Below are positions 10,257 to 20,314 of a stretch of 64,000 bases of DNA, piece after piece. The stretch spans positions 123,912 to 187,911 of the forward strand of contig JABTUV010000010.1 of assembly GCA_015075175.1 (NCBI GenBank), given 5' to 3'. The notes under the pieces were generated by a model. The model worked only from the letters and a program-made list of their open reading frames with translations. It ran no database searches and was not told the origin of the DNA. The stretch comes from a bacterium (GTDB lineage: Bacteria > Hinthialibacterota > Hinthialibacteria > H5-UNCL2). Position numbers and translations under genes: made by a program. The first letter of the stretch is position 1; each line of letters begins with the position of its first letter.

Positions 10257-11146
10257 CGCCCGCTCTCCGCCATTTCGGTTCGCCAGGCCGGCCGGTCGCC
10301 GGGCGGCGCGGTCCGCCGCGCCAGCTCCAACCAGCGCAGGGGTTGATAATCCTGGGGACGGGCCACGATGCCCTGCCCCGGAAAACGCATGTCGATGTAC
10401 TGGTAGTGCGGCGAGAGCGCCAGCATGGCCGGCAGCTTCTCGGAGAGGAGCCGCCAGCGCCGCACAAGGTCCTCGCGCCCCAGTCGGATTTCGCCCGCGA
10501 ACGAGAGCTCGCGGAAGACCACGTCGCCGTCGGACTCGACCGACAGGAGGGGGAAGCGCGCGCGCGCCGCCGGCCCTTCCTCGTGGAGCCGCGACAGGAG
10601 CGCCAAGAGTTCCTCTCCGCACTCCGGCCCGACCCGCGTCCCGAAGCGGAAGACGCCCTGGTCCAGCCCCTCAAGCACGGGCAGGTCCGCCACTTCGGCT
10701 GGGCGCAGGGGAATCAGAATGCCTGCGGCATCCATGCCTACCCAACCCTGCTGGGGATGCTCCATGCGCGCGACCGGAATGCGCTCCACGACGGTGATGT
10801 GGACACGGGCGGGCAGGACTTTCTGCACCTGCGCCTCTTTCACCCAGGGGATGCGGCGGATGCGCTCGGCCATGCGCGAGGCGGACACGGACCAGACGTT
10901 GCTTCCCACTTCGACGCGCGCCTGCCTTCGGACTTCCGCGGCGCGCGCTTCGTCACAACCCGCTACGCGCACCTCCTTGATGGCGAAGCGCTCGGAGGTC
11001 GTCAGGTAGCGATAGCCGTCCAGTCCGATCAGGCCCAGCGCGGCCAGGGCGGCGACGGACACGGCGACGCGCAGGAGGGAGAGCGCCAGCGCGAAGAGGC
11101 GGCTCTCCTTCTGCGGCTCGACGTCGGCGCGGCGGCGCGGACTCAT
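10253..11146 (-). CDS. ftsQ: Cell division protein FtsQ
   Basis: 297 residues from ATG 11146, overlapping the murC stop as ATGA. Bitopic divisome protein linking early and late division proteins. A basic cytoplasmic tail (MSPRRRADVEPQKESR) precedes one transmembrane helix at residues about 18-42 (LALSLLRVAVSVAALAALGL). The POTRA domain follows (FAIKEVRVAGCDEARAAEVR), then the FtsQ-type beta domain with WVKEAQVQKVLPARVHITVV and the C-terminal YIDMRFPGQGIVAR. Its position between murC and ftsA is canonical. No ddl or murB gene lies between murC and ftsQ. Confidence 0.93.
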   Translation of the reverse strand: MSPRRRADVEPQKESRLFALALSLLRVAVSVAALAALGLIGLDGYRYLTTSERFAIKEVRVAGCDEARAAEVRRQARVEVGSNVWSVSASRMAERIRRIPWVKEAQVQKVLPARVHITVVERIPVARMEHPQQGWVGMDAAGILIPLRPAEVADLPVLEGLDQGVFRFGTRVGPECGEELLALLSRLHEEGPAARARFPLLSVESDGDVVFRELSFAGEIRLGREDLVRRWRLLSEKLPAMLALSPHYQYIDMRFPGQGIVARPQDYQPLRWLELARRTAPPGDRPAWRTEMAESGR

Positions 11147-12577
11147 GCCGTACCCTCCCGCCGGCGCAGAATCGACAAGAGCTGCGGCCCGATGCGACTC
11201 ACCGAACCCGCCCCCAGCGTAATCACGGTATCGCCCGGCCGGCAGAAGTCGGCCAGGATGTCCGGCAGAGCCTGCCAGTCGGGCGCGTACTCGACGTTGG
11301 AGCGATGGCGTCGCACCTCTTCCGCCAGCGCCTCGCCGGTTACGCCCGGAATCGGCGGCTCGCCCGCGCTGTAAATCTCCGTCAGGAAGAGATGATCCAG
11401 CACGGGAAAGGCCGCTCCGAATTCGGCGAACAGCGCCTGGGTGCGGGTGTAGCGATGCGGCTGGAAAACGCCGATCTTGCGCCCGGTGGTAGCGCCGGAG
11501 AGCGCGCGCAGGGTGGCCAGGATTTCCGCGGGATGATGCGCGTAGTCGTCGAGGACGCGCACGCCGGCGGCCCGCCCGACGAACTCGAAGCGGCGGCCCA
11601 CGCCGGCAAGGCGGCCAGGCCGCCGCGATCTCCGGCCAGGAGAGTCCCAGCGCGCGCGCAACGCCCGCCGCGCCCAGCGCGTTGTGCACGTTGTGCATTC
11701 CGGGTACCGACAGTTGCAGCTCGCACCGCGGCGAGCCGTGTTCGACCAGCGTGAAGCGGCTGCCGCCGGGCAAGAGCTCGACGCCCTCGGCCGTCAGCTC
11801 CGCGCTGGCATGAAGGCCGTATAGCCGCACCTCGGGATGCGGCCGTTTCTCCGCCAGTCTCCGGCAACCCTCCCAGTCGGCGCTGATCCAGACCTCGCCG
11901 CTGGGATGCACGCCCCGCGCGAACCGCTCGAACAACGCCTCGATCTCGGACAAGTCGTGGAAATAGTCCAAATGGTCCATGTCGATGCTGTTGATGAGGG
12001 CGTAGGTCGCCGAGAGTTCGACCAGGGAGCCGTCGCTCTCGTCGCCCTCGGCGATGATCAGGTTGCTCTTGCCCACGCGGGCGTTGCCGCCCAGTTCGGG
12101 CAGCTCGCCGCCGATGATGAGGGTGGGGTCCATGCCCGCCTGGTGGGCCAGCGTGGCCAGCATGGAGGTGGTGGTGGTCTTGCCGTGGGTACCGGCGACG
12201 ACGACGGCGCGATGGCCGGCCAACAAGGCGCCCAGCACGCGCGCGCGATGCCAGATGGGCAGGCCGCGCTCCAGGGCGCGCAGGTACTCGACGTTGTCCA
12301 GCCGAACCGCCGAGGAGACCACCACGAGGTCGGCGGCGTCCACGTGGGAGGCGGCGTGACCGAGGTAGATGCGCGCGCCCAGCCGCGCCAGTTGCGCGGT
12401 CAGCCGGTTTTCCACCAGGTCTGAGCCGGAGACGGCGTAGTTGTGAAAGCACAACACGTGCGCCAAGGCGCTCATGCCGATGCCGCCGACGCCGATGAAA
12501 TGCACGCGATGTCCCGGGATGGGCGGCGGCATGGGTCCCTCAATTCCCGCCCAGGTGTCCGGCATGACCAGGCTCAT
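11143..12577 (-). CDS. murC: UDP-N-acetylmuramate--L-alanine ligase, frameshifted
   Basis: Adds L-alanine to UDP-MurNAc with ATP in the cytoplasm. ATG 12577 (AAAGGA about 10 bases upstream) lies inside the 3' end of murG. The N-terminal Rossmann motif GVGGIGMSALAHVL and the Mur-ligase P-loop VVAGTHGKTTTTSML are intact, as is SIDMDHLDYFHD. At about 11600-11630 the conserved text leaves the first frame (ending EIAAAW) and resumes in another (AGVGRRFEFVGRAAGVRVLD), continuing through DYAHHPAEI to the stop at 11143. Comparing the frames suggests two lost single bases. murC is essential and the cluster has no second copy, so an assembly error is likelier than loss. Reconstructed length is about 478 residues. 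Confidence 0.9.
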
Positions 12578-13685
12578 GGTGCTTTGTCCTTTCCAGGAGA
12601 TGTTGAATGCGATCCGCCACCATGCGGGCCGCGTTGCGATGCACGACTCCGAGGGCGCGGCTTCTATCCGCCATTTCGGCGCGCCGCGACGGGTCCGAGA
12701 GCATCCGGGCCAGCCACTCCACGATCTCGCCGGCGTCCAGTTCATGCTCGCGGCGCATGACGGCGGCGCCGGCGTCCACGAGCGCGCGGGCGTTCTTGGC
12801 CTGATGGTCGCCGGCGGCGATGGCCAGCGGGACCAGCAGCGCGGCGCGCCCCCAGGCGGTGATCTCCGCCAGCGTGCCGGCGCCCGCGCGCGATACGATC
12901 AGGTCGGCGTGGGCCAGCGCGCGGTCCATCGCCTCGATGAAGGGCACGACCCACGTGCCTTCCCCCGCCAGCTGCGGCGCCATGGCGGCGTAGCCTCGCT
13001 CGCCCGTCTGGATCACCGCGTTGAAGCGCGCCCGCCGGCGCAGCTTCGGCAGCACCTCGGCCATGAGGCGGTTGAGGCAGAGGCTGCCCTGGCTGCCGCC
13101 ATACACGAGCAGCAGGGGCAGGCCCGGCACGAGCGGCCAGGGCGGCGGCTCGCGCCGTAACTCGTCGTGCGGCGGAAGGCGCAGCGGATAGCCGGTGTGC
13201 ACGGCGTTTTTCCAGCCCATCACGCGCGCCGCCTGCATGTCCGCGCACCACACCTCGACCGCGCCCGCGCCGTAGCGCCGGTTGACCGCGCCCGGCCAGG
13301 CGTTCTGCTCGTGCACAGCGTAGGGGACGCCCATGCGCCGCGCGTTCCAGAGCGCCGGAAACGAGATGTAGCTGCCCATGCCCACGATCAACTCCGGTCG
13401 AAAGCTCCTCAGTTCCCGTCGGGCCCGGAGCACGCTTCGGAGCGCGCCCCAGGCGGTCCTGCCCCACGACAGGCCGGGCCTGCGCGCCAGTCCCCGCATC
13501 GGCAGTCCCACGGCGGGCAGGCCGGCGTGGGCCAAGCGGTCCAACTCGCGCGCCTCATTTCGGCAGAAGAAACGCACCTCCGCGACGCCCCGGCGCGCAA
13601 TCTCTTCCGCGACCGCAAGGGCAGGAAAGAGATGGCCGCCGGTTCCGCCGGCCGCGATCACGATGCGCCGCCTCCGCCCGCTCAA
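12540..13685 (-). CDS. murG: Undecaprenyl-PP-MurNAc-pentapeptide GlcNAc transferase
   Basis: 381 residues, starting at TTG 13685 with GGAAGG 8 bases upstream; the ATG at 13692 is out of frame. It transfers GlcNAc from UDP-GlcNAc to lipid I to make lipid II on the inner leaflet. The glycine-rich loop GGTGGHLFPALAVA is at residues about 13-26, the second loop VYGGSQGSLCLN near 192, and the UDP-GlcNAc site SRAGAGTLAEITAWG near 265. The membrane-association region GMGSYISFPALWNARRMG is present. Its 3' end overlaps the murC start by 38 bases, so the two are coupled. Confidence 0.95.
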   Translation of the reverse strand: MSGRRRRIVIAAGGTGGHLFPALAVAEEIARRGVAEVRFFCRNEARELDRLAHAGLPAVGLPMRGLARRPGLSWGRTAWGALRSVLRARRELRSFRPELIVGMGSYISFPALWNARRMGVPYAVHEQNAWPGAVNRRYGAGAVEVWCADMQAARVMGWKNAVHTGYPLRLPPHDELRREPPPWPLVPGLPLLLVYGGSQGSLCLNRLMAEVLPKLRRRARFNAVIQTGERGYAAMAPQLAGEGTWVVPFIEAMDRALAHADLIVSRAGAGTLAEITAWGRAALLVPLAIAAGDHQAKNARALVDAGAAVMRREHELDAGEIVEWLARMLSDPSRRAEMADRSRALGVVHRNAARMVADRIQHLLERTKHHEPGHAGHLGGN

Positions 13686-13702
13686 GCTTCATTCCTTCCC
13701 GC

Positions 13703-14856
13703 TCACGCCGCCCGGTGCGCGCGCGCCCCACGCCGCGGCGACACCGGCACGGGCACCGCCGACCGCGACACGTTCACGATCAGCCCCACCGCGCACAGCG
13801 TCACGATGATGCTGTTGCCTCCATACGAGATGAACGGCAGGGGCACGCCGGTTCCGGGCAGGAGGTTGGCGACCACGCTCATGTGCAGGAGCGCCTGCAC
13901 GGCCAGGAGCACCGTGGCGCCCGCCGCCAGGAGATAGCCGAGGCGATCCGGCGCCTTGGCGCGGTGCGCACGCCCAGCCACGTGAATGCCAGAAACACCA
14001 GCGCCAACCCGCCCGTGGCCAGGAACCCCAGTTCCTCGCCCACAACCGCGAAGATGTAGTCGGTGTGCGGGTCGGGGATGTAGCGGACCTTGTGGAGGCC
14101 CTCGCCCAATCCCTGGCCGGAAAGGCCGCCGCGCGCCAGCGCGACCTGCGCCTGGGTGGCGTGCCAGCCCGCCCCGCTGGCCGTCTCCTCCTGATTGAGA
14201 AAGCCGGTGATGCGCTCCATGCCGTACTTGCTGTTGGCGATCACGAACCCCATCGCGGCCAAAAACACCGCGCCGGTCACGAACAGATGCAACATGCGCC
14301 CGCCGGCGATGAACCAGATGGCGCCCACCAGCGCCCCCAGAATCAGGGTGGCGCTTTTGTGCGGCTCGACGAGGACGAGGCCGATGGCCAGGCCCACGAG
14401 CAGCATGTTGGGCAGCACGCCGGAGAAGAAGCGGCGCAGCTCCTCCTGGCGGTTGGACCAGCGTTCCGCCAGGTAGATGATGACGGCCAGTTTGAGGAAC
14501 TCGGAGGGTTGCAGGTTGGGCAGGGGTCCGAGGTCCAGCCAGCGACGACCGCCGCGCACGCCCACGCCCCAGGGCGAATAGAGGACCAGGAGGAGCAGGA
14601 TGATGACGACGAAGAGCATGGGCCGGCCCCACTGCGCCAGCCGCGCGTAATCATAGTTGGCGAAAAACAGCATTGCCAGCATCCCGATGCCCACGAACAA
14701 GAGCTGGCGCGAGAAATGCCACAGCGTGATGCCGCCCTTGTCGGGATCGAAGCTGATGAAGGCGCCCGCGGAAAAGACCATGATCAGGCCGAAGGAGACG
14801 AGGCCCATGGTGAGGATGACCAGAGCGGGACCCAGAAAGCGCATCTCGCGGTTCAT
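13703..14856 (-). CDS. ftsW: SEDS peptidoglycan polymerase FtsW, frameshifted
   Basis: Polytopic septal glycosyltransferase partner of FtsI. ATG 14856 overlaps the murD stop (ATGA). About ten hydrophobic helices are visible, with the SEDS landmarks GRRWLDLGPLPNLQPSE near residue 95-115, the extracellular IPDPHTDYIFAVVGEE near 260 and FISYGGNSII near the end. At about 13970-13985 the frame changes: AFTWLGVRT is followed, in another frame, by HRAKAPDRLGYLLAAG and the rest of the protein. One or two bases are wrong there. The reconstructed protein is about 383 residues, normal for FtsW, so the gene is probably intact in the organism. Confidence 0.9.
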
Positions 14857-16199
14857 GGCAGGTCCCCCACCAGTTTCTTGAAGGTGTTGCCGCGGACCGC
14901 GAAGTTCCTGAATTGATCGTAGCTGGCCGAGGCGGGCGAGAGGAGCACGCGGTCGCCCGGGCGGGCCAGCGAGGCGGCCAGCGCGACGGCTTGCTCCAGG
15001 GTTTCGACCAGGCGCGTGTCGACGTGCGTCCGCACCGCCTCGGCGATGGCCTGGCGGGTGGCGCCGTAGAGGATGGCGACTTTCACCGCGCCCATGCACT
15101 CGGAGAGGGGCGCAAACGACTCGCGCTTGTCGCTGCCGCCCGCCAGCCAGATGATCGGACCGGGGATGTTGGCCAGCGCGGAGGCGGTCGCGTGCACGTT
15201 GGTCGCCTTGCTGTCGTTGAAATAAAGAACCCCACCGACTTCCCGCACCAACTCGATGCGGTGGGCCAGTTCGCTGAAGTCCTCCCAGCCGGCCAGCACG
15301 CGGGCCGGATCGGCGCCCATGCGCTGCGCCAGGAGCAGTGAAAAGAGGCCATTGGTGATCTGAAAGGGAAACTTTTTTTCCAGCGTGGGGCAGGCGAGGC
15401 GCGTTTCCTTGCCGTCCAGGTCGCGTATCACGACCGCTCCCTGGCTCACAAAGGCGCCCGGCCGACCGTGGTCGGCGAGGGCGACGCACATGCGCGTCGC
15501 CCGGCTGCGCACGCCCGCCTCCTCCCACAATTCCGGCGGAACCACCAGCAGGTCCGTTTCGATCTGGTTCCGGCACATGTTCCACTTGGCCCGCCCGTAT
15601 TCCTCCACGCTCGCATAGCGATCCAGGTGGTCGGGGGCGAGATTGAGGAAGGCCGCCGCGTCGGGGCGAAACTGGACGATCTCCTCCAACTGGAAGCTGG
15701 AGAGTTCCAGCACGGAGATGAAGTCGGTCGAGTTGGCGCGGCCCACAAGGTCGGCCCAGGGCGTGCCCAGGTTGCCGGCGGCCCGCGCCGCGATCCCCGC
15801 CGCCAGGAGAAAGTGCTCGGTCAGCGTGGTCACGGTGGACTTGCCGTTGGTTCCGGTCACGCCCACCACCGGACCGTGGGCGAATCGGCAGGCCAGTTCG
15901 ATCTCGGAGATGATGGGGACGCCCTTTTGTCGCAGCGGGGGCGCGGGAAAGGCGTTGGGGGGAAAGCCGGGGCTGATGACGGCCTCGTCGATGCGGGAGA
16001 GGTCGGGTTCGCGGTTGAGATGGAGGACGGCGCCCAGCCGCTCGGCTTCATCGATGGCCCGCGACAACTTCTCGCTGGGCGCGGTGTCGAACATCTCGAT
16101 GCTGTAGCCGTGCTCGGCCAACAGGCGCGCCGCCGCCATGCCGGAAATCCCCATCCCGAGCACGAGAATGCGCCCCTTGCCCCTCTCGACCAACGGCAT
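14853..16199 (-). CDS. murD: UDP-N-acetylmuramoylalanine--D-glutamate ligase
   Basis: 448 residues from ATG 16199. Longer in-frame starts are rejected because they lie in the repeat block at 16225-16398. It adds D-glutamate to UDP-MurNAc-L-Ala. The N-terminal Rossmann fold is VLGMGISGMAAARLLAEHG, the P-loop GVTGTNGKSTVTTL is near residue 113, the central ATP/Mg region NLAPDHLDRYAS near 210, and the C-terminal domain carries YFNDSKATNVHATASAL and SPASASYDQFRNFAVRG, both diagnostic for MurD. The ribosome site is weak (GGGG). It is followed by ftsW with a 4-base overlap. Confidence 0.95.
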   Translation of the reverse strand: MPLVERGKGRILVLGMGISGMAAARLLAEHGYSIEMFDTAPSEKLSRAIDEAERLGAVLHLNREPDLSRIDEAVISPGFPPNAFPAPPLRQKGVPIISEIELACRFAHGPVVGVTGTNGKSTVTTLTEHFLLAAGIAARAAGNLGTPWADLVGRANSTDFISVLELSSFQLEEIVQFRPDAAAFLNLAPDHLDRYASVEEYGRAKWNMCRNQIETDLLVVPPELWEEAGVRSRATRMCVALADHGRPGAFVSQGAVVIRDLDGKETRLACPTLEKKFPFQITNGLFSLLLAQRMGADPARVLAGWEDFSELAHRIELVREVGGVLYFNDSKATNVHATASALANIPGPIIWLAGGSDKRESFAPLSECMGAVKVAILYGATRQAIAEAVRTHVDTRLVETLEQAVALAASLARPGDRVLLSPASASYDQFRNFAVRGNTFKKLVGDLP

Positions 16200-16224
16200 C
16201 ACTGCCAGTACCCCTTGACCATCA

Positions 16225-16398
16225 CTTGGGGTGGCACAGGTCTCCAGACCTGTGATCTGATGGACCCACCCCTCTTCTTTCTCTGCAACGGCATCACGGG
16301 TCTGGAGACCCGTGCCACCCCCAAGACCCACCGGGCGCCCCCCTTTTGCACTCAAGAGGGTGCTGCGCGGTTCGGCGCAGCACACTGCGCAACTACGG
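16225..16398. repeat. Repeat block, families E and D, between mraY and murD
   Basis: GGTGGCACAGGTCTCCAGAC and its inverse GGTCTGGAGACCCGTGCCACC face each other (16230-16255 and 16296-16318), followed by a family D element ending GCAGCACACTGCGCAACTAC (16375-16396). The block breaks the otherwise overlapping dcw genes, adding about 200 untranslated bases between mraY and murD; as RNA the two arms would fold into a long hairpin. Confidence 0.8.
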
Positions 16399-17478
16399 CT
16401 ACCGGACCTTTAACGTCGCCAGTCCCAGCATCCCCAGGATGGTGGCGACGATCCAAAAGCGAATCACAATGCGCGCCTCCGGCCAGCCCAACTGCTCGAA
16501 GTGATGATGCAGTGGGGTCATGCGAAAAATGCGCCTGCCTCCGCGCAGCTTGTAGCTGGCCACTTGCAGGATCACCGAGAGCGCCTCGATCACGAAGATG
16601 CCGCCGATCAAGACCAGGAGAACCTCCTGCTTGAGGCAGAGGGCCATCACGCCCAGGGCGCCGCCGAGAGCCAGCGAGCCGGTGTCGCCCATGAAGACCT
16701 GGGCGGGATGCGCGTTGTACCAGAGGAAGGCCATGCCGGCGCCGAGGAGCGCCATGCCGAAGACCGCCAGCTCCTGCGCGCCGGGAACGTGCCAGATCAA
16801 CAGATAGCGCGTGAAGTCCGGCCGGCCCACCAGGTACGCCAGGATGGTGAAGGGCACCAGCGTGGCGATCACGCAGCCGATGGCCAGGCCGTCCAGGCCG
16901 TCGGTCAGATTGACGGCGTTGGAGGAGCCGACGATGACGATGATCGCGAATAGGATGTAGAGAACGCCCAGCGGAATGACGGCGTGCTTGAAGAAGGGCA
17001 GCGCCAGCTCGGCGTTGTGTTCGGTTCCCAGGAAGAAATAGATCCAGAGGCCGGTAAAAAGTCCGATGCCGCCCTGCCAGGCCAGTTTCTGTCGCGCGGA
17101 CAGTCCGCGATGGCTGCGGCCGCGCAGCTTGGCGAAGTCGTCGACGGCGCCGACCGCGCCCAGCGCGGTGGTCACGAGGATCGCCAACCACACGTGGCGG
17201 TTGCCCAGATCGCCCCACAGGAGAAGAGAGAAGAGCAGCGAGGCCAGAATCAAGAGTCCGCCCATGGTCGGCGTGCCCTGCTTGCCCTTGTGTTTCTCGT
17301 AAAGCGAGGGAATGCCAGCGCCGCGGATGGGCTGGCCCATCCTGAGCCGTACCAGGGTGTGGATGAACAGGGGACCCAGGAGAATGCCGAAGAGGCCCGC
17401 CGTCACCGCGGCCATGGGCGCGCGGAAGTTGACGTAATGCAGCAGGTTGAGGAAGGGGCCGAAGATCAGGTCGATCAT
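16399..17478 (-). CDS. mraY: Phospho-MurNAc-pentapeptide translocase
   Basis: 359 residues, ATG 17478 overlapping the murF stop (ATGA). Integral membrane enzyme that moves phospho-MurNAc-pentapeptide onto undecaprenyl phosphate to form lipid I. About ten transmembrane helices. Active-site features are visible: GTPTMGGLLIL near residue 68, the Asp pair in GAVGAVDDFAKL near 112, NAVNLTDGLDGLA near 185, the FMGDTGSLALGG loop near 262, and the conserved MTPLHHHFE near 325. All key residues are present. Confidence 0.97.
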   Translation of the reverse strand: MIDLIFGPFLNLLHYVNFRAPMAAVTAGLFGILLGPLFIHTLVRLRMGQPIRGAGIPSLYEKHKGKQGTPTMGGLLILASLLFSLLLWGDLGNRHVWLAILVTTALGAVGAVDDFAKLRGRSHRGLSARQKLAWQGGIGLFTGLWIYFFLGTEHNAELALPFFKHAVIPLGVLYILFAIIVIVGSSNAVNLTDGLDGLAIGCVIATLVPFTILAYLVGRPDFTRYLLIWHVPGAQELAVFGMALLGAGMAFLWYNAHPAQVFMGDTGSLALGGALGVMALCLKQEVLLVLIGGIFVIEALSVILQVASYKLRGGRRIFRMTPLHHHFEQLGWPEARIVIRFWIVATILGMLGLATLKVR

Positions 17479-18860
17479 GCGCAGAGCGCCTCCACGATCC
17501 GTTCCATCTTCATGCCGCGCGAGCCCTTCACGAGGGCCAGATCGTCGGCGCCGAGGACCTGCTTGAGGGCGGCGATCAGCTGGTTGACGTCTTCAAAATG
17601 GCGGTCGCGCGAGACGTCGCGGCCGGCGCGCTGGGACGAGCTCAGAAAGAGGCGGCTGGCGTCTCCGAAGGTGAAAACGAGATCAATCGGCAGCGCGGCC
17701 AGGCGCGCCCCGCATTGTTCGTGCAAGAGGGCGCTGTGCTCGCCCAGGTCCAGCATGTCGCCCAGCACCGCGATGCGGCGGCCCGCGGGCATGTGGACCA
17801 GCAGGTCCAGCGCGGCGTAAAGCGACTGCGGGTTGGAGTTGTAGACGTCTTCGAGAATAGTGTAATCGCCCACTTTGCGTGGGCGCAGGCGGCCCCAGAA
17901 GCCGCGATAGTTGCGAAGAGCCGCCGCGCCCTCCGGCAGCGGTACACCCAGAGCGCGCCCGGCGGCCAGCGCCAGGAGCGCGTTGTTGGCCTGGTGCAGC
18001 CCGGGAACCGAAAGCTCGAGCGGATAGCGGCGGGCGTCTTCATCCACCACGGTTCCGCTGGCACAGCCTTCCGAGTTGAGGCGCAGGTCCTCCAGATGCA
18101 GGCCGTCGCGGTCTCCGACCAAAAGCAGCCGGCCGCGCGCGCGCGGCGCCAGCTTCTCCAGCCGCGCCAGGTCGAAAGGCGCAATCGCCAGCGGAGCGTC
18201 GCCGCACAGGCCCGCAAAAAGCTCCCCCTTCTCGCGCGCGACCCCGTCCAGGTCCCGCAGGCGATAGAGATGCGTCTCCGAGATGGCGGTAATCACGCCG
18301 ATGTGCGGCTCGGCGATCTCGACCAGGCGGCGGATTTCGCCCGGCCGGTCCGCGCCCATCTCCAGGATCAGCGCCTGGACGCTCTCGTCCAGGTCGAAGA
18401 GCGTCTTGGGCAGGCCGATCAGGTTGTTGTAATTGGCCCGGCTGGCCAGCGTGCGGTACTTCACGCGCGCGATCTCGGCCAGCATGTCCTTGGTCGAAGT
18501 CTTGCCCACGCTGCCGGTAATGCCGACCACGCGGGGATGGAACTGTTTGCGATAGGCGTGGGCGAAGTCGCCGAGAGCGGTGAGCGTGTCGGGGACGAGC
18601 AGCACGGGCAGGCGGGGTTCGGCGGCCAGGCCCGGGGGGCAGTGGTCGCGGGATACCACGCAGGCTCCCGCGCCCGCGCTCACCGCTGAGGAAAGAAAGG
18701 CGTGCCCGTCGAACTTCTCGCCCACCAACGCCCAGTACAGTTCCCCCGGCGCCAGCGTGCGGCTGTCCGTGGAGATCGACGCGATGGTCGTCTCGGGCCT
18801 TCCGTACCCCAGCCGGCCGCCCGTCGCGCGCTCAAGCTCGCCCAGGCTCACGGCCCTCAT
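17475..18860 (-). CDS. murF: UDP-MurNAc-tripeptide--D-Ala-D-Ala ligase
   Basis: 461 residues, ATG 18860 overlapping the murE stop (ATGA). Adds D-alanyl-D-alanine to the UDP-MurNAc tripeptide. Domain 1 opens with the MurF-type SISTDSRTLAPGELYWALVG, the P-loop is GITGSVGKTSTKDMLA near residue 112, and domain 3 begins with DYTILEDVYNSNPQSLYAAL, the usual MurF signature. The C-terminus ends VKGSRGMKMERIVEAL, also typical. No defects are seen. Confidence 0.95.
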   Translation of the reverse strand: MRAVSLGELERATGGRLGYGRPETTIASISTDSRTLAPGELYWALVGEKFDGHAFLSSAVSAGAGACVVSRDHCPPGLAAEPRLPVLLVPDTLTALGDFAHAYRKQFHPRVVGITGSVGKTSTKDMLAEIARVKYRTLASRANYNNLIGLPKTLFDLDESVQALILEMGADRPGEIRRLVEIAEPHIGVITAISETHLYRLRDLDGVAREKGELFAGLCGDAPLAIAPFDLARLEKLAPRARGRLLLVGDRDGLHLEDLRLNSEGCASGTVVDEDARRYPLELSVPGLHQANNALLALAAGRALGVPLPEGAAALRNYRGFWGRLRPRKVGDYTILEDVYNSNPQSLYAALDLLVHMPAGRRIAVLGDMLDLGEHSALLHEQCGARLAALPIDLVFTFGDASRLFLSSSQRAGRDVSRDRHFEDVNQLIAALKQVLGADDLALVKGSRGMKMERIVEALCA

Positions 18861-20314
18861 CGTGCTTCTCGCAGTGCTCGGCCAAGTACTTCTCGATCGT
18901 CGAAGGGCAGAACGTTTGCGCCGATGGTCTGGGTCGTTTCATGGCCCTTGCCGGCGACGAGGACGATATCACCAGCTTCTGCCAGTCCGACAGCCTGACG
19001 TATGGCGTCTTCTCTTTCCGGAACCACATGATAATCCTTCCCCTTTTCTCCGGCGCTCATGCCGGCCACGATTTCATCGATGATCGCCAACGGGTCTTCG
19101 CTTCTGGGATTGTCCGAGGTGACGATGGTCACCTGGGAGAGTCGCAAGGCGATGGCGCCCATTTTGGGGCGCTTGGTGCGGTCACGGTCGCCGCCGCAGC
19201 CCATGACGGTGATGATGCGCTTGTGCGGGAGGCCCGAGAGCGTCTCCAGCACTTGCAGGAGGCCGTCGGGGGTGTGGGCGTAATCAACCACGGCCAGGAA
19301 GTCCTGACCGGCGTCGACGCGTTCCAGGCGGCCGGGCACGGTCTCCAGCGCGGCCACGCCCTCCGCAATCGCCTCCAGCGGATAGCCCAGCGCCCAAGCC
19401 ATGCCCGCCGCGCCCAGGATGTTGTAGAGGTTGTGGGTGCCCAGGAGCCGACTTTCCAGCGTGATGCTGCCGTCGGGCGCGTTGAACTGGAACACCAGCC
19501 CCTCCCGGCTCATCTTGACCGGCCCGGGAAACAGGTCCGCGTCCTTCCGCCCGTAGACAAAACACTCCCGCTGCGGCAGCGCCTCGGCGATGGTCCGGCC
19601 CCAGGCATCGTCCCCGTTGACGACGGCCACTCCATCCGGCCGCAAGAGCTCCGTAAACAGCCGCAGCTTGGTGCGACCGTAGTTGTCCATGTCCTTGTGA
19701 AAATCCAGATGCTCGGGGGACAGGTTGGTGAAGAGCGCGCCGGTGAACTCGACGTCATCCAGGCGATGCAGGGCCAGCGCGTGCGAGGAGGCCTCCATGG
19801 CGACCATCTGCACGCCGTCTTTTCTCATCTGCGCCAGCATCTGCTGCAGCTCGAGCGCCATGGGCGTGGTGTGCACGGCCTTCTTCCTCTGGCCCGCCCA
19901 GCGATACTCGATGGTTCCAAGCACCCCGACGGACTCCCCCGTGGCCGCGCCGATGGACTCCAGCAGATAGCAACTGGTGGTTTTGCCGTTGCTGCCGGTC
20001 ACGCCGACCACGGTGAGATGGCGCGAGGGATGGCCGTAAAAGCGGGCCGCCACGGTGGAGAGCACGGCAAGGGTGTTGCCCACCACGATCTGCGGCAGGT
20101 TGGCATCGGTCTTCTCTTCGACCAGGGCGGCGACGGCGCCTTTGTCGGCAGCCTCGGCCAGGTACCGGTGGCCGTCGGTGTGCTCGCCACGAATCGCCAC
20201 GAAAAGATCGCCGGGGGACAGCTTGCGCGAGTCGTAGCACAGCCCGCGCACCTTGCCCTCGGGAAGGGGCGTGCCGGCGGGGGCCAGATCCAGCAGCAGG
20301 TCGTCCAGCCTCAC
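18857..20314 (-). CDS. murE: UDP-MurNAc-tripeptide synthetase (meso-DAP type)
   Basis: 485 residues from GTG 20314, which overlaps the ftsI stop as GTGA and has GGAGG 5 bases upstream. A longer in-frame ATG at 20899 lies within ftsI and is rejected. It adds the third stem residue. Motifs: CYDSRKLSPGDLFVAIRG near residue 28, P-loop GVTGSNGKTTSCYLL near 105, HTTPMALELQQ near 145, YAHTPDGLLQVLE near 345, and TSDNPRSEDP near 400. The DNPR sequence is the established mark of ligases that add meso-diaminopimelate rather than lysine, so the peptidoglycan should be the mDAP type. Confidence 0.95.
   Translation of the reverse strand: MRLDDLLLDLAPAGTPLPEGKVRGLCYDSRKLSPGDLFVAIRGEHTDGHRYLAEAADKGAVAALVEEKTDANLPQIVVGNTLAVLSTVAARFYGHPSRHLTVVGVTGSNGKTTSCYLLESIGAATGESVGVLGTIEYRWAGQRKKAVHTTPMALELQQMLAQMRKDGVQMVAMEASSHALALHRLDDVEFTGALFTNLSPEHLDFHKDMDNYGRTKLRLFTELLRPDGVAVVNGDDAWGRTIAEALPQRECFVYGRKDADLFPGPVKMSREGLVFQFNAPDGSITLESRLLGTHNLYNILGAAGMAWALGYPLEAIAEGVAALETVPGRLERVDAGQDFLAVVDYAHTPDGLLQVLETLSGLPHKRIITVMGCGGDRDRTKRPKMGAIALRLSQVTIVTSDNPRSEDPLAIIDEIVAGMSAGEKGKDYHVVPEREDAIRQAVGLAEAGDIVLVAGKGHETTQTIGANVLPFDDREVLGRALREAR

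Noticed and set aside
12742..13467. Second long reading frame inside murG on the same strand
   Set aside because: Alternate-frame shadow of murG with biased composition and no family match.
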